From Hyphomicrobiales bacterium (GTDB taxonomy: Bacteria > Pseudomonadota > Alphaproteobacteria > Rhizobiales > Beijerinckiaceae), in assembly GCA_930633495.1 (NCBI GenBank), contig CAKNFJ010000001.1, positions 1,857,001 through 1,921,000 on the forward strand: a DNA stretch of 64,000 nucleotides, written 5' to 3'. The position numbers and the translations under genes are program-made. Each line of letters starts with the position of its first letter. Position 1 is the stretch's first letter. Shown piece by piece: positions 62,586 through 64,000 of this stretch. The notes beneath the pieces were generated by a model. It saw only the letters and a list, made by a program, of their open reading frames with translations, was not told the DNA's origin and searched no databases.

Positions 62586-63083
62586 ATGAACAAAAAGAGC
62601 CTGAACGGTCCTGCTCTCGATCTGATCGATCGCAAGATTCTTGCTGCGCTGCGGGAGGACGGGCGCCTCACGACGCAGGCATTGGCGGAGAAGGTCGGGC
62701 TCTCGCCTTCCCCGTGCTGGACGCGGGTGAAGCGGCTGGAGGAATCCGGCGCGATCGAGAAATACGTCGCGCTGCTCGACCACAAGGCGCTCGGCTACAA
62801 CAACATCGTCTTCGTCGAGATCACGCTCGACAAGCATGACGACAAGGTGCTCGACCAGTGCGGCGAGGCGCTGAACCGGGCGCCCGAGGTGGTCGAGGCG
62901 CATCTCGTGACCGGCGAGTACGATTATCTCGCCAAGGTCGTGGTCAGCGGCACCGACCATTACGAGCGCTTCCTGCGCGGAACGATCTACCGCATTCCGG
63001 GGGTGCGCCAGACGCGGACGACCTTCGGGCTCAGGGCGCTGAAGCGGACATTGTCCGTCGATCCGCTGAAGGTTGTGGGGTGA
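62586..63083 (+). CDS. bkdR: Lrp/AsnC family transcriptional regulator of the bkd operon
   Basis: 165 residues: winged helix (LDLIDRKILAALREDGRLTTQALAEKVGLSPSPCWTRVKRLEESGAI) and RAM domain (VVEAHLVTGEYDYLAKVVVSGTDHYERFLRGTIYRIPGVRQTRTTFGLRALKR). The arrangement, divergent from the four bkd genes, matches BkdR of Pseudomonas, an Lrp homologue that activates the bkd operon with branched-chain amino acids as effectors. The name is inferred from position and family. The start is ATG 62586. Confidence 0.85.
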   Translation: MNKKSLNGPALDLIDRKILAALREDGRLTTQALAEKVGLSPSPCWTRVKRLEESGAIEKYVALLDHKALGYNNIVFVEITLDKHDDKVLDQCGEALNRAPEVVEAHLVTGEYDYLAKVVVSGTDHYERFLRGTIYRIPGVRQTRTTFGLRALKRTLSVDPLKVVG

Positions 63084-63107
63084 GCGGTGGCGATGACAGG
63101 CGCGGGG

Positions 63108-63249
63108 AACCCCTCTCCCGGGTGGGAGAGGGGCAGGGGTGAGGGCCTGCCATTGATCGTTGAAACGGAGCGGCGCCGCTGCGCCCTCAGCGGTGACGGC
63201 GGGCCCTCATCCGGCCCTCCGGGCCACCTTCTCCCATCCGGGAGAAGGA
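63108..63249. repeat. Palindromic repeat, family E
   Basis: Left half CCCCTCTCCCGGGTGGGAGAGGGG is a hairpin; after about 55 bases, a right half with GCCCTCATCCGGCCCTCCGGGC and CCTTCTCCCATCCGGGAGAAGG forms further hairpins. Built on CTCTCCC/GGGAGAG and CTTCTCCC/GGGAGAAG, this is a typical mosaic of dispersed repeats in Rhizobiales. A tiny half of the same type (CCTCTCGCGGGAGAGAGG) occurs at about 26925-26942. It lies between the convergent bkdR and oxidoreductase genes. Confidence 0.7.
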
Positions 63250-63282
63250 AACAGCGTCGCGGCGTCAGAGCCGACCGGCCCC

Positions 63283-64000
63283 TTACGCCAGCATCTCCCG
63301 CACCAGCGGCACGACCTTCTCGCCGTAGAGCCGGATGCACTCCATCGCCTTCTCATGCGCCAGCGGGCCGGCGCTGTACTTCAGCTGGAAGCGGGCGATG
63401 CCCAGCCCCTTGGCGGTCGCAGCGATCTTGCGCGCCACCGTCTCGGGCGAGCCGAGATAGAGCGAGCCGCGCGCGACCTCCTGCTCGAACTCGTCACGGC
63501 CCATCGGGGGCCAGCCACGCTCGGCGCCGATGCGGTCGCGCATCTGCTTGTAGGCCGGGAAGAACTCCTCCTTCGCCTGCTCGTCGGTCGCCGCGACATA
63601 GCCCGGCGAATGCACGCCGACGGGCTTGGCCGGCTTTCCGATCTGGCCATAGGCACGGTGATAGAGATCGACGAAGGGTTTGAAGCGCAGCGGATCGCCC
63701 CCGATGATGGCCAGCATCATCGGCAGGTCGTGGCGCACGGCACGGATCACCGATTCCGGGCTGCCGCCGACGCCGATCCAGGTCTTGAGCGGACCGTGCT
63801 CGATCGGCGGATAGACGCGCTGGTCCTGGAGCGGCGGCCGGATCGAGCCCTGCCAGCTCACCGGCTCCTGCGGCAGCAGCGCAGCGAAGAGATCGAGCTT
63901 CTCCTCGAAGAGCTTTTCATAGTCGCGCAGGTCGAAGCCGAAGAGCGGGAAGGATTCGGTGAAGGAGCCGCGCCCGAGAATGACCTCCGCGCGCCCGTTC
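63283..64000 (-). CDS. LLM-class flavin-dependent oxidoreductase, 5' end outside window
   Basis: At least 239 residues of a luciferase-like (LLM) flavin monooxygenase; the frame is open at base 64000. Family patterns include RGSFTESFPLFGFDLRDYEKLFEEKLDLF, WIGVGGSPESVIRAVRHDLPMMLAIIGGDP and the C-terminal LYLGSPETVARKI. These proteins use reduced flavin and O2 to oxidise various small substrates; the substrate is not evident. The GTG at about 63861 (VSWQGS) is internal to the protein and not its start. It converges on bkdR with a family-E palindrome between. Confidence 0.85.
   Translation of the reverse strand, partial: NGRAEVILGRGSFTESFPLFGFDLRDYEKLFEEKLDLFAALLPQEPVSWQGSIRPPLQDQRVYPPIEHGPLKTWIGVGGSPESVIRAVRHDLPMMLAIIGGDPLRFKPFVDLYHRAYGQIGKPAKPVGVHSPGYVAATDEQAKEEFFPAYKQMRDRIGAERGWPPMGRDEFEQEVARGSLYLGSPETVARKIAATAKGLGIARFQLKYSAGPLAHEKAMECIRLYGEKVVPLVREMLA

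Overview
The window is about 64 kb of GC-rich chromosome from an alphaproteobacterium, most probably a member of the Hyphomicrobiales (Rhizobiales); Bosea or a close relative would fit. The reasons are the gene order pckA / hugZ-like / chvI / chvG / hprK / EIIA-Man / HPr / ahcY, the alphaproteobacterial AddAB nuclease, a DivL-type tyrosine kinase-like protein, and several families of intergenic palindromes typical of this order. No rRNA, tRNA, CRISPR array, prophage, transposase or plasmid function was seen. Almost everything is ordinary chromosomal gene content.

Layout. 1-8.4 kb: a partial ABC transporter ATPase, a 2H phosphoesterase, the remnant of a CBS-domain protein, an Lrp regulator divergent from a diaminopropionate ammonia-lyase, a Bcr/CflA efflux pump, a class A penicillin-binding protein with a perfect CtrA-type box upstream, DoxX and thioredoxin. 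8.5-20.6 kb: one tightly packed minus-strand operon divL > tsaE-amgK fusion > murU > addB > addA > DUF1345. It joins cell-cycle signalling, tRNA modification, peptidoglycan recycling and recombination. 21-29.7 kb: ahcY behind a SahR-like palindrome, a small DUF4258/DUF2283 pair translationally coupled to HPr, the regulatory PTS (HPr, EIIA, HprK), the envelope-stress/acid two-component system ChvGI, a HugZ-like protein and PckA.

29.7-44.4 kb: a DUF4105 membrane protein whose start codon lies in the loop of the pckA terminator; a TRAP permease pair plus an ion antiporter without a binding protein; a class II glutamine amidotransferase; an acetolactate-synthase-like enzyme with an aldehyde dehydrogenase; an EfeUBM iron-uptake operon in which the cupredoxin domain sits on the permease, preceded by an Irr-box-like palindrome; and arginase. 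44.5-57.2 kb: gamma-glutamyltransferase, threonine ammonia-lyase, a YeiH/YeiE-like pair, ornithine cyclodeaminase with a divergent Lrp regulator, an aldehyde dehydrogenase, an aldo-keto reductase, another Lrp regulator divergent from a MocR-type regulator, and DUF983. 57.3-64 kb: the complete branched-chain 2-oxoacid dehydrogenase operon (E1 alpha, E1 beta, E2, E3) with a divergent Lrp-type regulator and two palindromes in the gap, then a partial LLM-class flavin oxidoreductase.

Themes. Amino-acid catabolism is strongly represented (diaminopropionate, arginine to ornithine to proline, threonine, branched-chain keto acids, gamma-glutamyl compounds), and three of the four Lrp/AsnC regulators sit head to head with a catabolic target. 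Seven kinds of intergenic inverted repeat occupy gene ends. I did not find a clearly new defence or mobile system. The best leads are regulatory sites (CtrA, SahR, Irr and BkdR candidates), the rearranged Efe system, the toxin-antitoxin-like pair inside the PTS operon, and the TRAP operon lacking a binding protein.
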